The notes beneath the pieces were generated by a model, which was given only the letters and a program-made list of their open reading frames with translations, ran no database searches and had not been told where the DNA came from. Below are positions 35,490 to 44,102 of a stretch of DNA of 64,000 bases, one piece after another. The DNA is from Sediminicola arcticus. GTDB taxonomy: Bacteria > Bacteroidota > Bacteroidia > Flavobacteriales > Flavobacteriaceae. The stretch's first letter is position 1, and every line of letters starts with the position of its first letter. The stretch lies in the NCBI RefSeq assembly GCF_040566695.1, contig NZ_JBEXAE010000001.1, forward strand, positions 558,001-622,000. The letters are read 5' to 3'. The translations under genes and the position numbers were made by a program.

Positions 35490-37175
35490 ATGAATAAATT
35501 AAAACATACAACGAGAGCTCAAGAGTCTACCAATGCTATTGAGCGGTTATATATTACCATGCGCCACCTATTCAATAGAGGGTTTTACAAACCAATGGGC
35601 GTTTCAGGGGAGACCCTGAGAAATGCCTTATTGCAATTGCGACCAGAGATTTACGGTTCTATTGCGGAAGAAAAGACAGAGTTGAACGGATTGATTTATG
35701 TCTTGGAACGTTTGCCAGAAGGAATTGAACAGTGCAGGTTTATAAACCTTACATCTGATGAAGGCTATGCAAAATCACATTTCAAGGCAATTATTCCTCC
35801 CAAAAGAAGAAGAAACTGCTATCGTATAGACGATGAGCAGATGAATATTGAAATTACCAGGGGACGTTCGGACATTTATGACATCCTTACCCATCTTACC
35901 TTTTTGTTTGTCGAGTCCCAAAAAATAGCCAAAAGGGTTTTAATAGAGGATACCGATAGGACCATTAGGGACTGGATGAAATTGGAGGAGGCCATTTCAA
36001 AGAATAAATTGACCCAAACAGAAAGGGAGGTGGCATTGATTCATACAGCCAATATATTGGGAAGGTCTTTTACGGAAGCCATAGAAATACACAAAAAATT
36101 TGCTACAAAAACAGAACCAGATCGATTTCTTAAGATTGTTTATTGGTTAGGGAAACTAGCTATAGAGGAAGAAATTACTGGTGATAAAAGGGCTATTACC
36201 TTTACCCCTCTTTTACGGGAGCGCCTGGGTCACCACATTCATGGAGAACGATGGGCCAACGCAATTAAGGAATGTTTGAATGAGCATGGACTTTTGAAAA
36301 GGCCAATTCACATTATCAGTGCGAATATGCATAGTGTCATGAATTCGCTATTTGCCAAAAATGCCCTTGTAAAAGAATTTGGAAACAAACCAGAATTGGA
36401 AATTTATGAAGCACTTAGTTCACCTGAAAATGGGGCATTGAGAAACAAGGTGACATCTGTGGCGAAGAAAAATGGAATGCTTACTGTGGATGATACTTCA
36501 GGTACCAATATAGATGTGCAAATATTTGATACCGCCAAATTAGGAAAGGATGTCTGCTGCTTTGAATTAAGGGAAGGAATTCCTGATGATAAAAAGCCTG
36601 TTATTTTTGTAATGGACTATGCGTTCGGGGAACAAGCTTATGAAACTATTGATGAGTTTTTAAAACCTTATAAAAAGAAAAAAAACCAAGAGGTATTCTT
36701 AGATGTAGCTTCTATTTCCATTATGGGAAAGGCGGGGATCTTGGAAGGCGGCAAAGGAGATCTGATGATTCCAACCTCCCATATTTTTGAAGGTACGGCA
36801 GATAATTATCCTTTTAAGAACGAGTTCAGCGCCAAAGATTTTGAAGGCAACGGACTTAAGGTATTGGAAGGCGCCATGATCACGGTATTGGGAACGTCTT
36901 TACAGAATAAGGATATTTTGAAATTCTTCCATGAATCCACTTGGAATGTCATAGGTTTGGAGATGGAAGGGGTGCACTATCAAAAAGCGATACAAGCAGC
37001 TTCCAAAGTGCGTAAGAGCATACGGGAAGATGTAAAAGTACGCTATGCCTATTATGCGTCAGATAATCCTTTGGAGACAGGAAGCACTCTGGCCTCTGGA
37101 GGCTTGGGGACTACAGGCGTAAAGCCAACTTATTTGATCACAGATAAAATACTAACACAAATATTTAATTCATAG
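35490..37175 (+). CDS. Nucleoside-phosphorylase-like protein (DUF6909?)
   Basis: 561 residues, no signal peptide or membrane segment. The N-terminal ~260 residues are helical and unfamiliar to me (start MNKLKHTTRAQESTNAIERL). The C-terminal ~300 residues look like a Rossmann-type domain. Near residue 490 the motif NVIGLEMEGVHYQKA strongly recalls the D/E-M-E-G-(A/V) segment that binds ribose in purine nucleoside phosphorylases and MTA/SAH nucleosidases. It is followed by YAYYASDNPL, where these enzymes have a catalytic Asp ((S)-D). From memory NCBI calls a similar protein DUF6909. Lying 3 bp before the Wzz-like gene, it may be part of the envelope operon. Enzymatic activity is a hypothesis. 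Confidence 0.65.
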   Translation: MNKLKHTTRAQESTNAIERLYITMRHLFNRGFYKPMGVSGETLRNALLQLRPEIYGSIAEEKTELNGLIYVLERLPEGIEQCRFINLTSDEGYAKSHFKAIIPPKRRRNCYRIDDEQMNIEITRGRSDIYDILTHLTFLFVESQKIAKRVLIEDTDRTIRDWMKLEEAISKNKLTQTEREVALIHTANILGRSFTEAIEIHKKFATKTEPDRFLKIVYWLGKLAIEEEITGDKRAITFTPLLRERLGHHIHGERWANAIKECLNEHGLLKRPIHIISANMHSVMNSLFAKNALVKEFGNKPELEIYEALSSPENGALRNKVTSVAKKNGMLTVDDTSGTNIDVQIFDTAKLGKDVCCFELREGIPDDKKPVIFVMDYAFGEQAYETIDEFLKPYKKKKNQEVFLDVASISIMGKAGILEGGKGDLMIPTSHIFEGTADNYPFKNEFSAKDFEGNGLKVLEGAMITVLGTSLQNKDILKFFHESTWNVIGLEMEGVHYQKAIQAASKVRKSIREDVKVRYAYYASDNPLETGSTLASGGLGTTGVKPTYLITDKILTQIFNS

Positions 37176-37178
37176 CAT

Positions 37179-38228
37179 ATGGCTAACCAGCAACCGGTAA
37201 ATAACAATTCATCTTCTGAGGAAGTAGATTTAGGCCAATTGTTCCAATTGATTGGCAATGGCTTTAGAAAGTTTTTTAATTTTATTGGGAATATCTTTAA
37301 GGGGATTTTCAATATTATCATCCATTTTTTACTCTTCATCCAAAAGCATTTTTTAAAGTTTGCTATAGCAGCTATGGTAGGCCTGGCTATTGGAGTTTAT
37401 TTGGATATCATTAAAGAACTTAAATATATTTCTACTATGGTGGTAGAACCCAATTTTAACAGTGTACAGCAATTATACAACAACGTTAATTTTTATAATG
37501 AATTGGCAGAGACACAAGATTCTACAACATTGGCAGAGGTTATGAATATTACCACTTTAGAAGCCAGTCACATAATAGAATTTACAGTGGAATCCTATTC
37601 CGATGAAAATCAGAAGATACTTTTGTTCGATAGGTTTGTGAGGAGTTTAGACACAACTACCCAAAAAGCCATTGACATGGAAAAGTATATTTTGAATTTT
37701 AATTCCTTTGATGCCCGTTTTCACACCATTTCAGTAACGGCAACGGACAATAGTATCGCCAAAAAAATCCAACCAGCAATCATTAATTCAATTTCTAATA
37801 ACGATTATTTCAGCTTACAAAAGGACATAAGTGATATAAATCTTAATCTTCAAGACAGCCTACTTAAAAAGCAAGTTACTGAAATTGATTCCTTGCAGTT
37901 GTTGTATAAACGAGTGATGATTAAGGAAGCGGACAAACTAATGCAAGGCACAAATATCAGTTTAGGAGAAAATGGCGGTAAGGATAATAGAGAATTGGCA
38001 CTGATTAATAAAATTGAGGATTTAAAAAATGGCTTAGTTCTCATCAATGAAGAACGAGCTAATAAATCAAGTATCCTAAATGTGATCTCATCTTTCCCTA
38101 AAAGTGGAGTAGAGATAAAAGGGATATTGGATAGTTTTAAGTTTTGGATACCATTTGGTTTTATTGGTGTTCTGCTATTGATATTAAGTGTTTTGGAATT
38201 AAACAAATACCTAAAGAAATTTAAATAA
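37179..38228 (+). CDS. Wzz-like chain-length/polysaccharide co-polymerase protein
   Basis: 349 residues. Two transmembrane helices bracket a large periplasmic part: TM1 ~62-82 (FAIAAMVGLAIGVYLDI) and TM2 ~322-342 (FWIPFGFIGVLLLILSVLEL). The intervening region is mostly helical with coiled-coil heptads (~200-300). This is the topology of Wzz/PCP proteins that set O-antigen chain length, and the position immediately before rfbB fits. Sequence similarity to classical Wzz is not obvious by eye; the proline-rich motif before TM2 is weak, and the ~60-residue cytoplasmic N-terminus (Gln/Asn-rich then F/I-rich) is longer than usual. Gaps to neighbours are 3 and 8 bp, so it belongs to the operon. Confidence 0.7.
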   Translation: MANQQPVNNNSSSEEVDLGQLFQLIGNGFRKFFNFIGNIFKGIFNIIIHFLLFIQKHFLKFAIAAMVGLAIGVYLDIIKELKYISTMVVEPNFNSVQQLYNNVNFYNELAETQDSTTLAEVMNITTLEASHIIEFTVESYSDENQKILLFDRFVRSLDTTTQKAIDMEKYILNFNSFDARFHTISVTATDNSIAKKIQPAIINSISNNDYFSLQKDISDINLNLQDSLLKKQVTEIDSLQLLYKRVMIKEADKLMQGTNISLGENGGKDNRELALINKIEDLKNGLVLINEERANKSSILNVISSFPKSGVEIKGILDSFKFWIPFGFIGVLLLILSVLELNKYLKKFK

Positions 38229-38236
38229 AATAAAGT

Positions 38237-39280
38237 ATGAAAATTTTAATAACCGGGGGAGCCGGATTTATAGGGTCTCATGTAGTTCGTAGATTGGTGA
38301 ATATATATCCAAAGTATCAAATCTTTAATTTAGACGCACTGACCTATGCTGGCAACTTAGAAAATTTAAAAGATATAGAAAATGCCCCTAATTACACTTT
38401 TATCAAAGCAGATATCACCGATGCTAACTTTATAAATACACTTTTTAAAAAGTTTAAATTTGATGGGGTTATTCATTTGGCGGCAGAATCGCATGTTGAC
38501 AGATCAATAACAGACCCATTGGCATTTGTAAAAACAAATGTTATCGGAACAATGAATCTATTGAATGCTGCTAAAGAATTATGGAAAAATGATTTCCAAG
38601 GAAAACGCTTTTATCATATTAGTACGGATGAGGTATATGGGAGTCTGGGTGAAACTGGACTTTTTACGGAATCAACCTCTTATGACCCTAATTCACCTTA
38701 TTCTGCATCCAAGGCAAGTTCAGACCATTTTGTAAGGGCGTACGGGGAAACTTATGGTCTGCCATATGTGATTACAAATTGTTCCAACAATTACGGGCCC
38801 AATCATTTTCCTGAAAAATTAATCCCCTTATTTATTAATAACATTATTCAGGAAAAACCATTGCCAGTTTATGGCGATGGAAATTATACCCGTGATTGGT
38901 TATATGTAGAAGACCACGCTAGAGCGATTGATTTGGTTTTTCATAAAGGTAGAAATACCGAAACGTATAATATAGGCGGATTCAACGAGTGGAAAAATAT
39001 AGACTTGGTAAAATTATTGTGTAAGATAATGGACGCCAAATTAGGAAGGGATAGTGGCAAAAGTGAGGAGTTGATTACCTATGTAAAAGATAGGCCAGGC
39101 CATGATTTGCGTTATGCCATAGACGCAAATAAAATAAATAAAGAATTAGGGTGGAAGCCTTCGGTTACATTTGAAGAAGGATTGGAAAGAACAATTGATT
39201 GGTATTTGGAAAATGAAGTTTGGTTAAATAATGTCACTTTTGGAACTTATCAGGATTATTATAAAAAACAATACCATTAA
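38237..39280 (+). CDS. rfbB: dTDP-glucose 4,6-dehydratase
   Basis: 347 residues. Second step of dTDP-L-rhamnose synthesis: oxidation at C4 and loss of water to give dTDP-4-keto-6-deoxyglucose. An extended SDR fold shows the NAD motif GGAGFIGSHVVRRL at residues 7-20, HLAAESHVDRS, STDEVYGSLG with the catalytic D-E pair, and the YSASKASSDH (Y-x-x-x-K) motif near 160. NCSNNYGP(N)HFPEKLIPL and YVEDHARAI are also family signatures. Length and ends are normal. It opens a tightly packed rfbB-A-C-D set (gaps 12, -1, -1 bp). Confidence 0.97.
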   Translation: MKILITGGAGFIGSHVVRRLVNIYPKYQIFNLDALTYAGNLENLKDIENAPNYTFIKADITDANFINTLFKKFKFDGVIHLAAESHVDRSITDPLAFVKTNVIGTMNLLNAAKELWKNDFQGKRFYHISTDEVYGSLGETGLFTESTSYDPNSPYSASKASSDHFVRAYGETYGLPYVITNCSNNYGPNHFPEKLIPLFINNIIQEKPLPVYGDGNYTRDWLYVEDHARAIDLVFHKGRNTETYNIGGFNEWKNIDLVKLLCKIMDAKLGRDSGKSEELITYVKDRPGHDLRYAIDANKINKELGWKPSVTFEEGLERTIDWYLENEVWLNNVTFGTYQDYYKKQYH

Positions 39281-39292
39281 AACATATTCAAT

Positions 39293-40159
39293 ATGAAAGG
39301 AATAATTTTGGCAGGAGGTTCAGGAACTAGGTTGCACCCACTTACGTTGAGTGTTAGTAAACAGTTAATGCCCATTTACGACAAGCCTATGATTTACTAT
39401 CCTTTGTCTACTTTGATGTATGCGGGGATTAAGGAAATATTGATAATTTCTACTCCTAAAGACCTTCCGCTTTTTAAGGATCTATTAGGTGACGGCACCA
39501 AGTACGGTTCTACCTTTCAATATGCTGTACAAGAAGCTCCTAATGGACTTGCTGAAGCTTTTATTATTGGGGAGGAATTTATCGGTGATGATAAGGTGGC
39601 TTTGATTTTAGGAGATAACATATTTTATGGTTCAGGATTGGCGAAATTGCTACAAGCAAATAGTGATCCTGATGGAGGAATCATCTATGCATATAGGGTT
39701 CATGATCCTGAACGATATGGTGTAGTAGAGTTTGATGCTGACGGAAAAGCCATTAGCATTGAAGAAAAGCCAGAAAACCCAAAATCAAATTATGCAGTTC
39801 CAGGAATCTATTTTTATGACAATGATGTTGTAGAAATCGCAAAGAATATACCTCCAAGTCATAGGGGAGAGCTCGAAATTACTGATGTAAATAAGGTGTA
39901 TTTGGAAAGAAACAAGCTTAATGTTAGTATTTTAGATAGGGGCACGGCTTGGTTAGATACCGGAACATTTGCATCTTTAATGCAGGCCTCTCAGTTTGTA
40001 GAAGTAATTGAGGAAAGACAAGGCCTAAAAATAGGAGCCATAGAAGGCGCTGCTTATGAAATGGGATATATAAGTAAGGAGCAATTTATTGCTTTGGCAG
40101 AACCTCTAATGAAGAGCGGATATGGTAAAAATTTATTAGGAATATTGAATAAGAATTAA
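39293..40159 (+). CDS. rfbA: Glucose-1-phosphate thymidylyltransferase
   Basis: 288 residues. Makes dTDP-glucose from dTTP and glucose-1-phosphate, the first and feedback-inhibited step of dTDP-rhamnose synthesis. Signatures: MKGIILAGGSGTRLHPLT (nucleotide-binding loop), KQLMPIYDKPMIYYPLSTLM, LILGDNIFYG (metal-binding Asp), VPGIYFYDN and RGTAWLDTGTF. The stop overlaps the rfbC start by one base (TAATG), which implies translational coupling. Confidence 0.97.
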   Translation: MKGIILAGGSGTRLHPLTLSVSKQLMPIYDKPMIYYPLSTLMYAGIKEILIISTPKDLPLFKDLLGDGTKYGSTFQYAVQEAPNGLAEAFIIGEEFIGDDKVALILGDNIFYGSGLAKLLQANSDPDGGIIYAYRVHDPERYGVVEFDADGKAISIEEKPENPKSNYAVPGIYFYDNDVVEIAKNIPPSHRGELEITDVNKVYLERNKLNVSILDRGTAWLDTGTFASLMQASQFVEVIEERQGLKIGAIEGAAYEMGYISKEQFIALAEPLMKSGYGKNLLGILNKN

Positions 40160-40704
40160 TGAAAGTAACAGAAACGGAGTTAAAGGGGTGCTTTATTTTA
40201 GAACCTACTTTATTTAAAGATGAACGAGGATATTTCTTTGAAAGTTTTAATGCTAAAAACTTTAATGAAGCAATAGGTGAAGAAGTATCATTTGTGCAAG
40301 ACAATCAATCTTACTCTTCAAAAGGAGTAGTAAGGGCAATACATTATCAACAAGGCAAGTTTACCCAAGCTAAATTGGTACGTGTGCTTAGTGGAAGGGT
40401 ATTGGATGTTGCTGTAGATTTAAGAAAAGGCTCCCCAACTTTTGGGCAACATTTCTCGATTGAATTATCTGCCGAAAATAAAAAGCAACTGTTTATTCCA
40501 AAAGGCTTTGGGCATGGCTTTTCTGTATTAAGTGAAACAGCAGAGTTTTTTTATAAGTGTGATAATTTTTATAATAAAGCATCTGAAGGGGGAATTGTTT
40601 ACAATGACCCGAGATTAAATATTGACTGGCAAATACCATTAAACGAAATAAAGGTGTCTGAAAAAGATTTGGAACTTCCTACAATGCAAATTGCATCTTT
40701 ATAA
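40159..40704 (+). CDS. rfbC: dTDP-4-dehydrorhamnose 3,5-epimerase
   Basis: 181 residues, normal for RmlC. It epimerises C3 and C5 of dTDP-4-keto-6-deoxyglucose in a cupin fold. Motifs: LFKDERGYFFESFN, VQDNQSYSSKGVVRAIHYQ with the catalytic His, VLDVAVDLRKGSPTFG, and FIPKGFGHGF with YKCD(N)FY, containing the catalytic Tyr region. Start and stop overlap its neighbours by one base each, so the three genes are coupled. Confidence 0.97.
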   Translation: MKVTETELKGCFILEPTLFKDERGYFFESFNAKNFNEAIGEEVSFVQDNQSYSSKGVVRAIHYQQGKFTQAKLVRVLSGRVLDVAVDLRKGSPTFGQHFSIELSAENKKQLFIPKGFGHGFSVLSETAEFFYKCDNFYNKASEGGIVYNDPRLNIDWQIPLNEIKVSEKDLELPTMQIASL

Positions 40705-41579
40705 TGGAAGAACCAATTAATAAATTCATCAAAATTTTAGTTACCGGAGCTAAGGGACAATTAGGAAGATGTTTACAGGATGTTGCTATTCGTTTTCCGA
40801 ACTATGATTTTCATTTTAAATCATCAACTGATTTAGATATAACTTCTAAGGCAGGTATAGAGACCTTATTTGAAAGCGAAAAATTTGACTATTGCATTAA
40901 TTGTGCGGCCTATACAGCCGTAGACAAAGCAGAAACAGATCAGGAAAAAGCGTTTTTAGTAAATGCTGAAGCTGTAAAGTATTTGGCAGAGGGTTGTAAA
41001 GAGCATAAGACTATCCTAATACATATTTCTACTGATTTTGTGTTTGACGGAGCTAAAAGAACACCTTATACTGAGGAAGATATTCCAAACCCAAAAAACG
41101 TTTATGGGGCATCTAAATTAAAGGGAGAGCATTATGTTCAGGAAATTTTGGAACATTATTTCATCATACGAACCTCATGGGTTTATTCAGAATACGGACA
41201 TAATTTTGTTAAAACAATGTTGCGTTTGGGAAAAGAAAGAAAGGAAATAAGCGTTGTAAATGATCAATTGGGTTCACCTACATATGCTGGAGACTTGGCT
41301 TCTGTAATATTGAAAATAGTAAGTTCAAAAAAGGTGAGATATGGACTATATCATTATAGTAATGAAGGAGTTGCAAGTTGGTATGATTTTGCTAAAGCTA
41401 TTTTCGACAAAATTGGAAACGAAATACATATAACACCTATAACTACTTTGGAATTTCCAACACCTGCTAAAAGGCCTGAATTCAGTGTTATGGACAAATC
41501 TAAATTTAAAAATATATTCAAAGTTGAAACGGAAGAATGGAAGGATAGTCTGAATAAAGTTCTTCCGCTTATCAAATAG
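40704..41579 (+). CDS. rfbD: dTDP-4-dehydrorhamnose reductase
   Basis: 291 residues. Final NAD(P)H-dependent step giving dTDP-L-rhamnose. SDR motifs: KILVTGAKGQLGRCLQD, NCAAYTAVDKAE, STDFVFDGAKRTPYTEED and the YGASKLKGE (Y-x-x-x-K) catalytic pair at ~135; TSWVYSEYGHNFVKTM and DQLGSPTYAGDLA follow. The first ~8 residues before ILVTG are a short extra N-terminus. It overlaps rfbC by one base. A 71-bp AT-rich gap separates it from the flippase gene, after which base composition changes. Confidence 0.96.
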   Translation: MEEPINKFIKILVTGAKGQLGRCLQDVAIRFPNYDFHFKSSTDLDITSKAGIETLFESEKFDYCINCAAYTAVDKAETDQEKAFLVNAEAVKYLAEGCKEHKTILIHISTDFVFDGAKRTPYTEEDIPNPKNVYGASKLKGEHYVQEILEHYFIIRTSWVYSEYGHNFVKTMLRLGKERKEISVVNDQLGSPTYAGDLASVILKIVSSKKVRYGLYHYSNEGVASWYDFAKAIFDKIGNEIHITPITTLEFPTPAKRPEFSVMDKSKFKNIFKVETEEWKDSLNKVLPLIK

Positions 41580-41650
41580 GCATTTTCCATAAATAATCAT
41601 TCATTTATTTTATTATAGTAAAGCCTATTAATTCGTCCTAAACCCAGCAT

Positions 41651-42922
41651 ATGAAACTTATAGAACGAATTAAACGACTTTTTAAGGACCAGGATAATAG
41701 AACACTACTTTCTAGTTTCATTTCCTTGAGTGCACTTCAGGGTATTAATCTTGTACTACCACTGGTTATATTACCATATTTAGTTCGAATTCTTGGCATG
41801 GAATTATATGGACTAATAGCCTTTTCAGCAGCATTTGTTTATTACTTTCAGGTAATTACGGACTATGGATTTAATTTAACGGCGACCAGGGAAATTGCAA
41901 TACACAGAAATAATCAAACAAAAATTATTGAAATATATAATTCGGTCATGATTATTAAACTAATACTTCTTTTGTTTAGTTTTTTAATTATGACGATGAT
42001 TATTTTTAGCTTCAAGGTTTTAAGGGATAACTATGAAATATACTATCTTACATTTGGTGTTGTAATAGGTAATGCGTTATTGCCAACATGGCTTTTTCAA
42101 GGAATGGAAAGAATGAAATACATGACAATTCTTAACCTAATTACTAAGGTCTCTTTTACAGTTCTTATTTTTATTTTTGTCACTAAAAAAGAAGATTATT
42201 TGTTAGTGCCAATTTTCACATCAGCGGGCTACATTATATCAGGTCTTCTTTCCTTTCTAATTATAAAAAAATCGTTTAAAATAACATTATCAAATCAGCC
42301 CATTAGCGTTTTAAAAACCTATTTAAAGGATGGATGGTTTATTTTTCTTTCTCAATTGAAAATCACTTTTTTTTCTAATAGTAATATTTTGATTTTGGGG
42401 TTTTTTACTGGTAATATTGAAGTAGGGTATTTTTCAAGTGCAGAGAAAATTATTAGAGCCTTGTCTGCATTACAAACACCTATTGTAAGTGCAATGTTTC
42501 CGTATATTTCAAAAAATATACAAAAAAATCCAATTTTGATAATAAGTCGAATTCATAAAATTGCCAAAATTGGAACAGGTCTTTATTTAATAATTATAGT
42601 GTCGATTTTTCTTTTTGCGGAAAACATTGTTTTAATTATGTTTAATTCAGTAATACAACAAGTGGTTTTAACCTTAAGAATTATATTAATAATACCTCTA
42701 TGTGTGTTCCTTAATAATTTATTTGGCACACAGATACTATTGAATTTAGGAAAGGATAGATTATTTTTTAGAGTTCTCTTGATGACAGCACTGATTAATT
42801 TAGGTCTAGTTTTTCCCTTAACCTATTGGTATAGTTATATTGGAACGTCAATATCAATGGTCATTTCTGAGATTTTTCTATTATCTGGGATGTATTATTT
42901 TGCCCAAAAGATCGAGTTATAG
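41651..42922 (+). CDS. Polysaccharide flippase (Wzx/MATE-like)
   Basis: 423 residues with about 12 hydrophobic segments, the topology of Wzx-type O-unit flippases in the MOP superfamily. Family-typical: an early QGINLVLPLVILPYLVRILG segment and GLIAFSAAFVYYFQVITDYGF, found near the N-terminus of polysaccharide biosynthesis proteins (PF01943). It moves undecaprenyl-linked sugar units to the periplasmic face of the inner membrane. It begins the AT-rich block that holds the O-antigen-specific genes; codon use shifts to A/T-ending codons, as is common for exchanged O-antigen loci. The next gene starts 7 bp later. Confidence 0.9.
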   Translation: MKLIERIKRLFKDQDNRTLLSSFISLSALQGINLVLPLVILPYLVRILGMELYGLIAFSAAFVYYFQVITDYGFNLTATREIAIHRNNQTKIIEIYNSVMIIKLILLLFSFLIMTMIIFSFKVLRDNYEIYYLTFGVVIGNALLPTWLFQGMERMKYMTILNLITKVSFTVLIFIFVTKKEDYLLVPIFTSAGYIISGLLSFLIIKKSFKITLSNQPISVLKTYLKDGWFIFLSQLKITFFSNSNILILGFFTGNIEVGYFSSAEKIIRALSALQTPIVSAMFPYISKNIQKNPILIISRIHKIAKIGTGLYLIIIVSIFLFAENIVLIMFNSVIQQVVLTLRIILIIPLCVFLNNLFGTQILLNLGKDRLFFRVLLMTALINLGLVFPLTYWYSYIGTSISMVISEIFLLSGMYYFAQKIEL

Positions 42923-42929
42923 TTATAAA

Positions 42930-44102
42930 GTGACAAAAGCTGTGAGATTAATTCTAAAATTCATATTTATATTTACTCTTATAGAACTTTTCATAGGAGG
43001 AGGTGGTCGCGTATTTGAATTAGGCCCCCTTACATTGAGAATAATATTATTTTTTATAAATATAGTATTTGTTCTAGTACTATATATTTATAAGAGAAAA
43101 ATTCCAAAATATGTCATTGTAGTATTATCAATAGCAATAATAGTTTTAATATTAAATTCGCTTATAGGATTAGTTAACGGGGCAGAAATTAGTTTTATAA
43201 TCGAAGATGTAAAGCCATTGTCTTATTTCTTTAGTATTCTTTTTTTTAGTTACTACATAGATTCAACTAAAAGGATTCAACTTATTATTTCAATTCTCAA
43301 AAGAACAAGCTTTTATATTGCTTTGGTCTATATTTTCATTCAAATTCTTTTTTACTTCAATAAATTAGATTTTAGTGTATTCTATTCTTACGTAAATACT
43401 GAAATATCTTCTTCGGACTTTTTCTTTAGAGGAGAATCAGGGTTGTTTTTTTATAAAGGATTCTTTTTCATGGTTGTAGGTCTAATATTTTGGATTCATT
43501 GTTCTAATTCCAATAAAAAATTAGTTCCTATCATAACCATAATAATAGCTATGATATTATCGGGCACAAGGGGGTTCATAGTAATTTTTGGTCTTATTTA
43601 TGCTCTATATTATGGGATCCCTCTCTTGTTAAGACTTAATTTAAAAATACTTTTTCTTACCACTGTTGTTTTATTGTTAAGTTTAAATTTTTTTAGCAAT
43701 GCAGATATGGGTAATAAGGTAATCAGTGATTCTGTAAGATTCCTACAAATAGAGCAAGTATTTAAAAAGATCAATCCTGTTAGTTTTTTAATAGGCCATG
43801 GGTTTGGAATTGGCGTACCAATAAGAGAAGTTCATTTTGAAATCGCTTATTTAGAGGTTTTTCATAAGCAGGGTGTTATCGGCTTATTTTTATGGATAAT
43901 CTTTTTTATAGTTTTATATAATGAATTCAAAATGGAAAGGAATCAATATGAGATTAGAAAGGCTTTTTTCTTAAGTGTAGTATTTACTTTTTTGCTTTCA
44001 TTTACAAACCCATTCTTTAATAATCCTATTGGACTGTCATTATTGTTGATTTCTTGGGTGTCTTTTAAAGTCTTAAATAAAAACTCCATGGATGTTTCGT
44101 AG
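42930..44102 (+). CDS. O-antigen polymerase-like membrane protein (Wzy candidate)
   Basis: 390 residues from a GTG at 42930. The open frame reaches back to 42840, but that would overlap the flippase by 83 bp and add a hydrophilic N-terminus. About 10-11 transmembrane helices and a long periplasmic loop near 300-340 (containing IGHGFGIGVPIREVHFEIAY) match Wzy/WaaL-type proteins. The loop of the family usually carries an H-x-x-x-(Q/E)-x-L-like motif; here VHFEIAYLEVFHKQGVIGLF occupies that position. It is likely to polymerise or ligate O-units. The stop overlaps the start of the next membrane protein gene by 11 bp. Sequence alone cannot tell which of the two is polymerase and which is ligase. 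Confidence 0.75.
   Translation: MTKAVRLILKFIFIFTLIELFIGGGGRVFELGPLTLRIILFFINIVFVLVLYIYKRKIPKYVIVVLSIAIIVLILNSLIGLVNGAEISFIIEDVKPLSYFFSILFFSYYIDSTKRIQLIISILKRTSFYIALVYIFIQILFYFNKLDFSVFYSYVNTEISSSDFFFRGESGLFFYKGFFFMVVGLIFWIHCSNSNKKLVPIITIIIAMILSGTRGFIVIFGLIYALYYGIPLLLRLNLKILFLTTVVLLLSLNFFSNADMGNKVISDSVRFLQIEQVFKKINPVSFLIGHGFGIGVPIREVHFEIAYLEVFHKQGVIGLFLWIIFFIVLYNEFKMERNQYEIRKAFFLSVVFTFLLSFTNPFFNNPIGLSLLLISWVSFKVLNKNSMDVS

Noticed and set aside
42840..42929. Start of the polymerase-like gene at 42840
   Set aside because: It would overlap the flippase gene by more than 80 bp in another frame and add a hydrophilic stretch before the first helix; GTG 42930 is more natural.
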